A DNA stretch of 64,000 nt from Novosphingobium marinum. Lineage in GTDB: Bacteria > Pseudomonadota > Alphaproteobacteria > Sphingomonadales > Sphingomonadaceae. The position numbers and the translations under genes are program-made. Positions 8,711 to 16,965 of the stretch are shown here, one piece after another (the first letter of the stretch is position 1; each line of letters opens with the position of its first letter). Below the pieces are notes generated by a model. That model saw nothing but the letters and a program-made list of their open reading frames with translations, did not search any database and was not told where the DNA came from. The stretch is taken from positions 62,001 through 126,000 of the forward strand of contig NZ_JACBZF010000004.1 in the NCBI RefSeq assembly GCF_013408095.1, read 5' to 3'.

Positions 8711-10014
8711 GCCGCGCCCGTCCCCGTTTCGCCGGTCTCCGCACCGCCCGCGCCCTCGCGCGCGGCGAAGTCGCGCATCGCAAGTGTCAGGTCGTGCCCG
8801 CTCGGGTGCTGGAAGATGCGCAGTCCGAACTCGGGCGCAATGGCGATAAGGTGGTCGAAGATGTCCGACTGGATGCGTTCGTACTCGGGCCAGGCGGTGG
8901 TGCCGGTGAAGCAGTAGATTTCCAGCGGCAGCCCCTTCTCCCCCGGATCGAGCTGGCGCACGAGCTTGGTGCCCTTCGGGTTGACGTCCGGATGCGCCGA
9001 CAAATAGGCCAGGATATAGGCGCGGAAGGTTCCGATGTTCGTCGGCCTTCGCTTGTTGACGTTGCAGCCGCCCTGCTCGGCGACCTTGGCGTTCCAGTCG
9101 GCAAGCTCGGCTTCCTTGCGCTCCCAGTAGGGGCGCAGGAGGAAGAAGCGGCGCATCTCTTCCCAGTCATCGCCCGAGACGAAGCCGATGGTCGTCTGGT
9201 CGATGTAGAGCGCACGCTTGATCCGCCGCCCGCCCCATTCGCGCATCGAGCGCCAGTTGCGGTAGGAATCGGAGATGAGGCGATGCGTCGGGATCGACGT
9301 GATCGTCTTGTCGAAGTTCTGCACCTTCACCGTATGCAGCGCGATGTCGACCACGTCGCCGTCGGCGTTGAGCTGCGGCATCTCGATCCAGTCGCCGACG
9401 CGCAGCATGTCGTTCGAGCGAAGCTGGACAGACGCGACGAGCGACAGGATCGTGTCGCGGAACACCAGCATCAGCACCGCCGCCAGCGCGCCGAGGCCCG
9501 ACAGCAGCAGCAGCGGCGACTGCCCGATCAGCGCCGCGATCATCATGATCGTCGCGCCCGCGTAGACAAGGATCTTGCCGACCTGGACATAGCCCTTGAT
9601 CGGGCGGCTCGCGGCGTCGGGACGCTGCTCGTAGGTGTCGTTGACGAGATCGAGGACGTCGGAAACGGCACGCGCTATCGTGAAAATGATGAACGCGGCC
9701 ATCACGTTCTGGACGATCGTCACGGCCTTGTCCGGTATCTCCGGAATCACCTCGACGCCCTGCTGGATGATCAGCGCGGGCACCGCGTTCGAAAGGTGGG
9801 TGACCATCGCGCCGATATGCAGCGATTCGTCGCGCAGCTTCGACGCGGAAACCGCCTTCTTGATGAGCCTGACGACAATCTTCTTCACCAGCCAGTTCGC
9901 AACGAATGCCGCAAGCAGCAGCACCGTGACGGCAGCGACGGGCTGCATGGCCGGATAGTCGGCGAAGAACCGTTCGACCGGTCCGATAAGGGCTTCCATG
10001 TCGAGGATGGGCAT
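8707..10014 (-). CDS. Mechanosensitive ion channel, MscS superfamily (YbdG/MscM-like)
   Basis: A 435-residue inner-membrane channel expected to release solutes on hypo-osmotic shock. Several transmembrane helices occupy residues 15-190. The pore-lining helix and beta domain follow: GLGALAAVLMLVFRDTILSL, then VGDWIEMPQLNADGDVVDIALH and ITSIPTHRLISDSYRNWRSM. The long soluble C-terminus resembles E. coli YbdG (about 415 aa) more than MscS (286 aa). Start 10014 has a purine-rich stretch immediately upstream; an ATG at 9999 is the alternative. It is divergent from otsB across 204 bp and overlaps the next gene by 4 bp. Confidence 0.9.
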   Translation of the reverse strand: MPILDMEALIGPVERFFADYPAMQPVAAVTVLLLAAFVANWLVKKIVVRLIKKAVSASKLRDESLHIGAMVTHLSNAVPALIIQQGVEVIPEIPDKAVTIVQNVMAAFIIFTIARAVSDVLDLVNDTYEQRPDAASRPIKGYVQVGKILVYAGATIMMIAALIGQSPLLLLSGLGALAAVLMLVFRDTILSLVASVQLRSNDMLRVGDWIEMPQLNADGDVVDIALHTVKVQNFDKTITSIPTHRLISDSYRNWRSMREWGGRRIKRALYIDQTTIGFVSGDDWEEMRRFFLLRPYWERKEAELADWNAKVAEQGGCNVNKRRPTNIGTFRAYILAYLSAHPDVNPKGTKLVRQLDPGEKGLPLEIYCFTGTTAWPEYERIQSDIFDHLIAIAPEFGLRIFQHPSGHDLTLAMRDFAAREGAGGAETGETGTGAA

Positions 10015-10063
10015 CTCCCTGGCAATCCCCCGGGCGTGTGGGACGCGCCTGCCTGGCGCGTAT

Positions 10064-10122
10064 ACCGGCGCCCCCGTTCTGCGAGCGCACACGTTTCGCG
10101 AGCGCACACATGGCGCGCCGGT
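10064..10122. promoter_or_regulatory. Repeat-rich control region between the channel and trehalose operons
   Basis: A 12 bp direct repeat (GCGAGCGCACAC) occurs at 10081-10092 and 10098-10109, a 17 bp period. It is enclosed by inverted arms ACCGGCGC (10064-10071) and GCGCCGGT (10115-10122). All of this lies in the 204 bp between the divergent mechanosensitive channel and otsB, both of which answer to osmolarity. Direct repeats of this kind often bind regulators; no known regulator consensus was recognised. Confidence 0.4.
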
Positions 10123-10218
10123 CCCGAGGTTGCAAGCGGGGCAAGGGCGATTGCACGCGCAGCAACCGAAGGATTTCCGGTTGGCGTGCGGGGCCGCGCT
10201 GCTATTACTCTGGACCCG

Positions 10219-10992
10219 ATGACCACCGACACCAACGATTGTCGCCCGGCGGGCCGGAACGCGCTTCCCGCCCCGCCGCCGCTCGATTGCTCGGCCAATT
10301 GCGCGCTGTTCCTCGATTTCGACGGCACGCTCGTCGACATCGCGCCGCAGCCCGATGCCATCGCGGTGGACCCGGCGCTGCCCGGCCTGCTCGATGCGCT
10401 CTCGACCCGGCTCGACGGACGCCTCGCGATCGTCAGCGGGCGCGCGGTAGCCGATCTCGACCGGCACCTCGGCAAGCTCGACGTCGCCTATGCAGGCTCG
10501 CACGGCGGCGAGTTCCGCCCGTCGGGCAGCGACGCGGTCGAACTGCTCGCCCCGCCGCTCCCGCGCGAAGCCGAGGACGAGGTCCGCGATTTCGTCTCGC
10601 ACAGCGAGGGACTGCTGGCCGAGGCGAAGCCGCTCGGCATCGCGATGCATTACCGCGCGGCTCCCGCCCGCGAGGATGCGGTCCTCGAACTCGCCAGCGA
10701 GCTCTCCGCGCGCCTCGGCCTCGAGATGAAGCGTGGCAAGATGGTGGTCGAACTGCTCACGCCCGGATCGGACAAGGGCAGCGCGGTCGCCAGGTTCATG
10801 GACATGGAGCAATTCCGCGATGCCACACCCCTTTTCCTGGGAGACGACGTGACCGACGAAGACGCATTCGAGATCGTGCGCGAGCACGGCGGCACCGCCA
10901 TCCTTGTCGGCGAGGAGCGCGAAAGCGCGGCGGGCTGGCGGCTTTCGGGCGTCGGCGAGGTCCACCGCTGGCTGAAGGCGGCGCTGGCATGA
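10219..10992 (+). CDS. otsB: Trehalose-6-phosphate phosphatase
   Basis: HAD-family phosphatase that removes phosphate from trehalose 6-phosphate. It has 257 residues. HAD motif I is FLDFDGTLVDIAPQPDAIAV (nucleophile Asp in DFDGT), motif II lies at AIVSGRAV, and motif IV reads FLGDDVTDEDAFE, as in OtsB. The ATG at 10219 is the first start before the catalytic core. It overlaps the GH15 gene by 4 bp (ATGA) and heads the otsB-GH15-otsA operon, which makes the osmoprotectant trehalose. Confidence 0.95.
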   Translation: MTTDTNDCRPAGRNALPAPPPLDCSANCALFLDFDGTLVDIAPQPDAIAVDPALPGLLDALSTRLDGRLAIVSGRAVADLDRHLGKLDVAYAGSHGGEFRPSGSDAVELLAPPLPREAEDEVRDFVSHSEGLLAEAKPLGIAMHYRAAPAREDAVLELASELSARLGLEMKRGKMVVELLTPGSDKGSAVARFMDMEQFRDATPLFLGDDVTDEDAFEIVREHGGTAILVGEERESAAGWRLSGVGEVHRWLKAALA

Positions 10993-12776
10993 ACAACCTC
11001 GAACTCTGGCCCGTCGGCAATTGCCAGGTAAGCGGCCTCATCGACACGAAGGGCAGCCTCGTCTGGGGCTGTGTCCCGCGCGTCGACGGCGATCCGGTGT
11101 TCTGCTCGCTGCTGCGCAACGGCGGCGACGAGATGCTGGGCGGTTCGTGGGATGTCGAGCTCGAGGATCAGGTCTCGGTCGACCAGCGCTACATGCGCAA
11201 CACGCCGATCCTGCTGACCCGCCTTGTCGACAAGTCGGGCGGCGAGGTTCTCGTCATCGACTTCTGCCCGCGCTTCGAGCGCACGGGCAGGATGTTCCGC
11301 CCGGTGTCCTATATCCGGATCATCCGCCCGGTCTGCGGCTCCCCGCGCCTCAAGATGCGGCTGATGCCGATGAACGGCTACGGTTCCTCGCTCGCGGCGA
11401 TGACCTACGGGACCAATCACATCCGCTACCTGGTCGACAAGCATCCGCTGCGGCTGACCACCAATGCGTCCGTCGGCTACCTGATCGAGGAGCGGTACTT
11501 TCGGATCGAGCGCGACCTGCACTTCTTCCTCGGTCCGGACGAGCCCTTCGTCGGCAACGTCGCGCACGAGGTCAACGGCATGCTCGAGGCTACCGAGGCC
11601 TACTGGCGGCTGTGGGTGCGCGGCCTTGCGACCCCGCTGGAATGGCAGGACGCGGTGATCCGCGCCGCGATCACGCTGAAGCTCTGCCAGCACGAGGGCA
11701 CGGGCGCGATCGTCGCGGCGCTGACCACGTCGATCCCGGAAGCGCCGCATTCGCAGCGCAACTGGGACTATCGCTACTGCTGGATCCGCGATGCGTACTA
11801 CACCGTGCAGGCTCTGAACCGGCTGGGCGCGCTCGACGTGCTCGAGAAATACCTCGCCTACCTGCGCAACCTCGTCGACGATTCGGAAAGCGGGATGATC
11901 CAGCCGCTCTATTCGGTCACCGGCCAGCGCGAGCTGGTCGAATGGGAGGCCGACGGGCTGGAAGGCTATCGCGGCATGGGGCCGGTACGCGTCGGCAATG
12001 CGGCCTACCACCAGGTGCAGAACGACTGCTACGGACAGATCATCCTGCCGAACATCCAGGCCTTCTACGACCGGCGACTGCTTCGCATGGCGAACGAGGA
12101 GGACTTCGCCAGCCTGGAGAAAGTGGGCGAGATGGCGTGGAAGATGCACGACCAGCCCGACGCCGGCCTGTGGGAACTTCGCACCCGCACCGCGGTTCAC
12201 ACTTACAGCACGGTGATGAGCTGGGCGGCGTGCGACAGGCTCGCCAATGCCGCCGAGGTGCTGGGACTCGCGGACCGCCAGAAATTCTGGACCGACCGCG
12301 CGAACGCGATCAGAGGGGCGATCGAGGCAAATGCCTGGAACGAGAAAGCCGGCCACTACGCCGCCAGCTTCGGCGGCGAGGAGCTCGATGCGAGCCTCCT
12401 GCAGCTCGTCGAGCTGCGCTTCGTCGATTCGCGCGACGACCGCTTCCAGGCGACACTGGCCGCGGTCGAGAAGGCGCTGCGCCGCGGCGAGCACATGCTC
12501 CGCTACGATTCGGAAGACGATTTCGGCAGGCCGGAAACCGCGTTCAACATCTGCACGTTCTGGCTCATCGAGGCGCTGCACCTGGCAGGGCGCGACGCCG
12601 AGGCCCGCCAGCTTTTCGAGACGATGCTCAGCCACCGTACCCAGAGCGGCCTCCTGTCGGAGGACATGGACTTCGAGACGGGCGAACTGTGGGGCAACTT
12701 CCCGCAGACCTATTCGCTGGTCGGGATAATCAATTGCGCCGGGCTGCTGTCCCGGCTGTGGAGAGACGTCAGATGA
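10989..12776 (+). CDS. Glycoside hydrolase family 15 enzyme (trehalase/glucoamylase-like)
   Basis: A 595-residue cytoplasmic enzyme with an N-terminal beta-sandwich and a C-terminal (alpha/alpha)6 barrel. Family signatures include LWPVGNCQVSGLIDTKGSLV at the N-terminus and NWDYRYCWIRDAYYTVQAL near residue 260, plus ETAFNICTFWLIEALHLAGR near the end. GH15 members beside ots genes are often trehalases, so this one may recycle trehalose made by its neighbours. It overlaps otsB and otsA by 4 bp each. The substrate is inferred from context, not proven. Confidence 0.92.
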   Translation: MNNLELWPVGNCQVSGLIDTKGSLVWGCVPRVDGDPVFCSLLRNGGDEMLGGSWDVELEDQVSVDQRYMRNTPILLTRLVDKSGGEVLVIDFCPRFERTGRMFRPVSYIRIIRPVCGSPRLKMRLMPMNGYGSSLAAMTYGTNHIRYLVDKHPLRLTTNASVGYLIEERYFRIERDLHFFLGPDEPFVGNVAHEVNGMLEATEAYWRLWVRGLATPLEWQDAVIRAAITLKLCQHEGTGAIVAALTTSIPEAPHSQRNWDYRYCWIRDAYYTVQALNRLGALDVLEKYLAYLRNLVDDSESGMIQPLYSVTGQRELVEWEADGLEGYRGMGPVRVGNAAYHQVQNDCYGQIILPNIQAFYDRRLLRMANEEDFASLEKVGEMAWKMHDQPDAGLWELRTRTAVHTYSTVMSWAACDRLANAAEVLGLADRQKFWTDRANAIRGAIEANAWNEKAGHYAASFGGEELDASLLQLVELRFVDSRDDRFQATLAAVEKALRRGEHMLRYDSEDDFGRPETAFNICTFWLIEALHLAGRDAEARQLFETMLSHRTQSGLLSEDMDFETGELWGNFPQTYSLVGIINCAGLLSRLWRDVR

Positions 12777-14161
12777 GCAGGCTCATCGTCATTTCGAACC
12801 GGGTTTCGGCCCCCAAGGCACAAAGCGCGGCGGGCGCGCAGGGCGGCCTCGCGGTCGCCCTCTCGGCCGCGCTGCGCGAGCATCGCGGTATCTGGTTCGG
12901 CTGGTCGGGCAAGGAGACCGAGGAGTTCACCGGCCACCTCGACATGCAGCGCAACGAGGGCGTGACCACCGCGACCATCGACCTCGAGCAGCAGGACATT
13001 GACGAATACTACAACGGTTACGCCAATCGGACGCTCTGGCCGCTGTTCCACTACCGCATCGACCTGACCGAGTACGAGCGGCACTTCGGCAGCGGGTACG
13101 AACGCGTGAACGAGCGGTTCGCGCAGTCGGTCATGCCGCTTGTCGAGCCCGACGACCTCGTCTGGGTTCACGACTACCATCTGCTGCCGCTTGGTGCGAT
13201 GCTGCGCGAAAAGGGCGTCAAGAACCGCATTGGCCTGTTCCTGCACATTCCCTGGCCGCCGACGCGGCTGTTCGTGTCGCTCCCCTTCCACGAGCGTCTT
13301 GTCACGTCGATGCTGCAGTATGACCTGATCGGCTTCCAGACGCAGGAATGGCTCGAATCGTTCCTTCACTACGTGGAAAAGGAACTGGGCGGGAAAACGC
13401 ACCCCGACGGCACAGTCGAGTACAAGGGCCGGACGGTGCAGGCGAAGGCATTCCCGATCGGCATCGATTTCGACGAATTCACCGAGGGAGCGCGCTCGAA
13501 GATGGCGCAGGACGCCTGCGACCGCCTCGTGAAGAGCGCGCGGGACCGCAAGATCATCATCGGCGTCGACCGCCTCGACTATTCGAAGGGTCTGGCGGAA
13601 CGGTTCGACAGCTACGAACGCTTCCTGTCCGACAATCCCGAGATGGCGGGCGGCGTCATCCTTCTGCAGATCGCCCCGCCCTCGCGCGAACTCGTCGCTT
13701 CGTACCAGAACATTCGCGAGAACCTCGAGACCAAGACCGGCCACATCAACGGCGCGCACGCCGATGTCGACTGGGTGCCCATCCGCTACGTCAACCGAGG
13801 CTATCCGCGCGCCGAACTGGCGGGATACTACCGCGCGGCGGATATAGGTCTCGTCACTCCGCTGCGCGACGGGATGAACCTCGTCGCCAAGGAATATGTC
13901 GCGGCGCAGGACCCGGAGGACCCCGGCGTGCTGATCCTCAGCCGCTTTGCGGGCTCGGCCTCGCAGATGCCCGACGCGCTGATGATCAACCCGCACAGCG
14001 CCGAGGAAGTGAGCGAGGCCATCAGCCGAGCCCTCGCCATGCCCAGGACCGAGCGCAAGAAGCGCTACGAAGCGCTGATGAAGTCGGTGCGCGAAGAGGA
14101 CGTGGTGAAGTGGCGCGAGGATTTCGTCGCCGAGTTGTTCCAGAAGCAGCGGGCGAACTGA
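12773..14161 (+). CDS. otsA: Alpha,alpha-trehalose-phosphate synthase
   Basis: GT20 glycosyltransferase joining UDP-glucose (or another NDP-glucose) to glucose 6-phosphate to give trehalose 6-phosphate. 462 residues. Motifs include LIVISNRVSAP at the start, VWVHDYHLLPLGAMLREKG, LFLHIPWPP, IIGVDRLDYSKGLAERF and TPLRDGMNLVAKEYVAAQ. It is the last gene of the operon, and the convergent Crp/Fnr gene ends 7 bp away. Confidence 0.96.
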   Translation: MSRLIVISNRVSAPKAQSAAGAQGGLAVALSAALREHRGIWFGWSGKETEEFTGHLDMQRNEGVTTATIDLEQQDIDEYYNGYANRTLWPLFHYRIDLTEYERHFGSGYERVNERFAQSVMPLVEPDDLVWVHDYHLLPLGAMLREKGVKNRIGLFLHIPWPPTRLFVSLPFHERLVTSMLQYDLIGFQTQEWLESFLHYVEKELGGKTHPDGTVEYKGRTVQAKAFPIGIDFDEFTEGARSKMAQDACDRLVKSARDRKIIIGVDRLDYSKGLAERFDSYERFLSDNPEMAGGVILLQIAPPSRELVASYQNIRENLETKTGHINGAHADVDWVPIRYVNRGYPRAELAGYYRAADIGLVTPLRDGMNLVAKEYVAAQDPEDPGVLILSRFAGSASQMPDALMINPHSAEEVSEAISRALAMPRTERKKRYEALMKSVREEDVVKWREDFVAELFQKQRAN

Positions 14162-14168
14162 TCGCCCG

Positions 14169-14927
14169 TCAGAACGGCCCCAGCTCGGTCCCGACCGCCA
14201 GCGTCCCTTCGCCGTAGAGATAGTCCCGCCGGAAGCCGGCGAATTCCTCCAGCGCGGTCCTGTCAGGGATCGTGACCCGTCCCCGGTTGATCTCGACCAG
14301 CCCGCGCTCGCGCAGCGACCGGATGACGCGGTTGATATGGACCGCGGTGGTCCCGCAGGCGTCGGCCAGATGCGACTGGAACAGCGGCATGTTGAAGCCG
14401 TGGGGATCGGCCAGCCCGACGAATTCCAGCCTGTGCCACAATTCGACGATGATGTGCGCCAGCCTCTGGTCGGCGCGCAGTTCCTGAAGCTTCAGGATCC
14501 ACTCGCGGTGGATCGCCGCGTCGAGCAGCGTCGAGAACCACAGCAGGCGGGCAAGGTGCGGCTGCTCGCGCATTACGCCCGTCAGCCTCTCGTGGCTGGC
14601 GTAGACGACGCTTACCGTCCCGATCGCCGTCACATCGTGATCGAGGCGCTTGAGCGCGAAGGCGTGGAGGTCGACGAAATCGCCCGGTACCTGGAGGCCG
14701 ACGATATGCCCGTCCGACTTGTCGGTGATCGAGCGCGCGATGAAGCCGTCGATCAGCAAGGTGCTGCGATCGGCGACTTCGCCCCGGCTGACGATGCGGG
14801 CGCCGTCGTTCAGGCGAACCGGCTCTCCGAACAGTCCTTCGAGAACCGACTTGTCCTCTTCGGTCATCGCGTGACGCAACCGTCCCCTCAGGAACAGGCC
14901 GGAGAGGGGGTAATCGCTATCGGTCAA
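14169..14927 (-). CDS. Crp/Fnr-family transcriptional regulator
   Basis: A 252-residue regulator with an N-terminal cyclic-nucleotide-type beta roll (about residues 25-145) and a C-terminal winged helix, HTH_Crp type. The recognition region reads SHLADACGTTAVHINRVIRS. It has no cluster of N-terminal cysteines, so it is not an iron-sulfur FNR; heme or ligand sensing is possible, or no ligand at all. A TTGAT-N4-GTTAA sequence 42 bp upstream resembles an FNR/CRP-type box and could mean autoregulation. The target genes are unknown. Confidence 0.9.
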   Translation of the reverse strand: MTDSDYPLSGLFLRGRLRHAMTEEDKSVLEGLFGEPVRLNDGARIVSRGEVADRSTLLIDGFIARSITDKSDGHIVGLQVPGDFVDLHAFALKRLDHDVTAIGTVSVVYASHERLTGVMREQPHLARLLWFSTLLDAAIHREWILKLQELRADQRLAHIIVELWHRLEFVGLADPHGFNMPLFQSHLADACGTTAVHINRVIRSLRERGLVEINRGRVTIPDRTALEEFAGFRRDYLYGEGTLAVGTELGPF

Positions 14928-15237
14928 ACAGGATCTTCTTCGAGGCGTGCGCCGCAGGAAAAGCGGTATTGATCTTTGTTAACGGTAGATGGCGGGCGTC
15001 GTCACGGCAAGTGCGACGCCTTATCCCCATAAGCTTATCGCCTGATATTCACATATGTTCCCGACAGACGCGGCCGCCGCAAGCGCGCGATCCGCCCGCC
15101 GCATCTGGCGAGCGACTGGCCGATAAACGCCTCCAGCATGAAACTCTCCGGCAACAGTCGTCGTTCAACGGCAGGAGCGTCGTCGAGGGCGGATCGGCCC
15201 TGGCGCGACGCGCATCAATGGCGAGCGGAGCCGGACA
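14928..15237. other. Intergenic region between Crp/Fnr gene and PilZ-like frame
   Basis: About 310 bp without a supported gene. It is less GC-rich near 14960-15060 and holds an FNR-like sequence TTGAT-N4-GTTAA at 14969-14982. Short open frames exist on both strands, but they lack ribosome binding sites and have arginine-rich, shadow-like composition. It should contain the promoters of the two divergent genes. Confidence 0.6.
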
Positions 15238-15486
15238 ATGGCTATTCACGGCGATTGCGTCAGCGCGACCCAGGCTGCGGGCGTGCTGGTATCGCACCTG
15301 GCAGCGGACAGGTGCGACCTCGTGAGCGAGACGGGCACGATGCTGGCTGAAGGCGAAGCCTCGCTATGGATCGGCGCGATCGGCCCGCTAGCCGTCGTGG
15401 CCGAGGAACGGCGCGGCAAGCACGTGATCGTCCGCTTTCGCGAGCCGCTCGACCCGCGGATCGTGGATCACTTCAAGGGCGCCTGA
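15238..15486 (+). CDS. Small PilZ-like domain protein
   Basis: An 82-residue protein. The C-terminal half (LWIGAIGPLAVVAEERRGKH, then VRFREPLDPRIVDHF) matches a pattern common in short PilZ-type proteins of sphingomonads, and LVSHLAADRCDLVS resembles the central D-x-S-x-x-G strand, here degenerate. The N-terminal RxxxR c-di-GMP-binding motif is not in the frame, so nucleotide binding is doubtful. A GGAG lies 7 bp before the ATG. The frame opens only 96 bp upstream of this ATG. It may be a degenerate or regulatory remnant of a PilZ protein. Confidence 0.55.
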   Translation: MAIHGDCVSATQAAGVLVSHLAADRCDLVSETGTMLAEGEASLWIGAIGPLAVVAEERRGKHVIVRFREPLDPRIVDHFKGA

Positions 15487-15508
15487 GCCCCCGCGTTCGG
15501 GAACCTGC

Positions 15509-15542
15509 ACCCCTTTCGGGAGCTTTGTTCCCGGAAAGGGGT
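15509..15542 (+). promoter_or_regulatory. Hairpin covering the ku ribosome binding site
   Basis: A 9 bp perfect stem (ACCCCTTTC with GGAAAGGGGT, a single G bulged) continues with 4 further pairs around a 7 nt loop. The right arm contains the purine-rich AAAGGGG that serves as ku Shine-Dalgarno, 9 nt before the ATG. No T run follows, which argues against a plain terminator for the upstream PilZ-like gene. In mRNA it would hide the start region of ku. Confidence 0.6.
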
Positions 15543-15550
15543 CTATCGCG

Positions 15551-16450
15551 ATGGCAGCACGTGCGTATTGGCAAGGCCAGATCCGGCTGGCGCTGGTATC
15601 GATTCCCGTCGAGATCTATCCTGCGACCAAGTCGGGCGCGTCGATCAGCTTCCGCCAGATCCACGAGCCGAGCGGCAAGCCGGTGAAGTACGAAAAGGTC
15701 GTGCCGGGCGTCGGTCCGGTCAGCACCGACGAGATCATCAAGGGCTACGAGATTTCGAAGGGCAACTACGTCCTGCTCGAGAACGAGGAGATCGAGGCGG
15801 TCAGGATCGAAAGCCGCAAGACACTCGAACTCGTGCAGTTCGTCGAGGCGCACGAGATCGACGTGCTCTATTTCGAGAAGCCCTATTACGTGGTTCCCGC
15901 CGACGATCTGGCGGAGGAAGCCTATATCGTCTTGCGCGAGGCGCTGCGCGCTTCGAAGAAGGTGGCTCTCGGCCAGCTTTCGGTGCGCGGCCGCGAACAG
16001 CTCGTCTCGCTCAAGCCCTGCGGCAAGGGCATCGTTCTCGAAATGCTGCGCTATGCCGACGAGGTGCGCGAGGCGAAAACCTATTTCCGCGACATCCCCG
16101 ACGACGATCCCGAGGAAGAGCTGCTCGACCTTGCGGCGACGCTGATCGACAAGAAGACCGCGCCGTTCGAACCCGGGGAGTTCGAGAACCGCTACGTCGC
16201 CGCGCTGAAGGACCTGATCGACAAGAAGGCGAAGGCAAAGGGCGACGCCGTCATCGAGGACGTCGAGGAAGGACCGGCGTCGTCCGGCGGCAACGTCATC
16301 GACCTGATGGCCGCGCTCAGGCAGTCGGTCGAGGGCGACGGCAAGTCGGCATCGAAGGGTTCGGGTTCGTCGAAATCGAAATCCCCGTCCCGCTCGAAAT
16401 CTCCGGCCCGCTCGAAATCCTCGTCCGGGCGCAGCCGCAAGCGGGCCTGA
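15551..16450 (+). CDS. ku: Ku protein, non-homologous end joining
   Basis: Binds double-strand DNA ends as a homodimer ring and recruits LigD. 299 residues. The bacterial Ku core runs from about residue 3 to 250 (AYWQGQIRLALVSIPVEIYP at the start; later LVSLKPCGKGIVLEMLRYAD). The last 40 residues are a Ser/Lys/Arg-rich tail (repeats of KSPSRSKSPARSK type), a basic extension that in other Ku proteins contacts DNA or LigD. It is the first gene of ku-mgtC-ligD. Confidence 0.96.
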   Translation: MAARAYWQGQIRLALVSIPVEIYPATKSGASISFRQIHEPSGKPVKYEKVVPGVGPVSTDEIIKGYEISKGNYVLLENEEIEAVRIESRKTLELVQFVEAHEIDVLYFEKPYYVVPADDLAEEAYIVLREALRASKKVALGQLSVRGREQLVSLKPCGKGIVLEMLRYADEVREAKTYFRDIPDDDPEEELLDLAATLIDKKTAPFEPGEFENRYVAALKDLIDKKAKAKGDAVIEDVEEGPASSGGNVIDLMAALRQSVEGDGKSASKGSGSSKSKSPSRSKSPARSKSSSGRSRKRA

Positions 16451-16455
16451 TCCCC

Positions 16456-16965
16456 GTGGAACTGAACCCCCACGTCCCCCTTGAATTCCTCGACTGGAAC
16501 GTGCTGCTCCGGCTCGGCGTCGCAGCGATCCTGGGGCTGCTCCTCGGCCTCGACCGCGAGATCAGGGGGCACGCCGCCGGCATGCGCACGCACGGCATCG
16601 TGTGCTTCTCCGCCGCCGCGCTGACCGTCTCGATCCTCAATCTCAATTTCCAGCTCGACAGCCAGCGGGTCGATGCGCTGCGCCTGTACGAAGCGACGGG
16701 CGCGTTCATCGGCATCGTCGGGGCGGGGCTCGTCGTGTTCAGCCGGGGGCGCCTGCACAACCTGACCACCGCCGCGCACCTGTGGTTGGCGAGCGTGATC
16801 GGCATCGCCTGCGGCGCCGGGCAATGGCCGCTGGTCCTGATCGCTTCGCTTATCAGCCTGGTCATGATGACCTTGCTGCGCACCATCGAATCAAAGGTTT
16901 TCAGCGAGGATCGCAGGCTCGACGAGAAGGACGCCGAGAATGACGAAGAGGAGGTCGGCAATTGA
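16456..16965 (+). CDS. MgtC/SapB-family membrane protein
   Basis: A 169-residue inner-membrane protein with about five hydrophobic segments. The MgtC/SapB signature is GLLLGLDREIRGHAAGMRTH near residues 27-46, followed by EATGAFIGIVGAGLVVFSRG. The GTG start at 16456 lies 5 bp after ku; the conserved core begins about 15 residues later. The C-terminus is acidic (KDAENDEEEVGN). It overlaps ligD by 4 bp. MgtC proteins are linked to Mg2+ limitation and ATP synthase control; a role in end joining is not established. Confidence 0.88.
   Translation: MELNPHVPLEFLDWNVLLRLGVAAILGLLLGLDREIRGHAAGMRTHGIVCFSAAALTVSILNLNFQLDSQRVDALRLYEATGAFIGIVGAGLVVFSRGRLHNLTTAAHLWLASVIGIACGAGQWPLVLIASLISLVMMTLLRTIESKVFSEDRRLDEKDAENDEEEVGN

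Noticed and set aside
10015..10965. Extension of the mechanosensitive channel frame antisense to otsB
   Set aside because: The segment lacks membrane or channel features and covers the catalytic part of otsB on the other strand.
15049..15297. Minus-strand frame of about 82 codons in the gap after the Crp/Fnr gene
   Set aside because: No ribosome binding site, Arg/Ser/Cys-rich composition and overlap with the better-supported PilZ-like frame.
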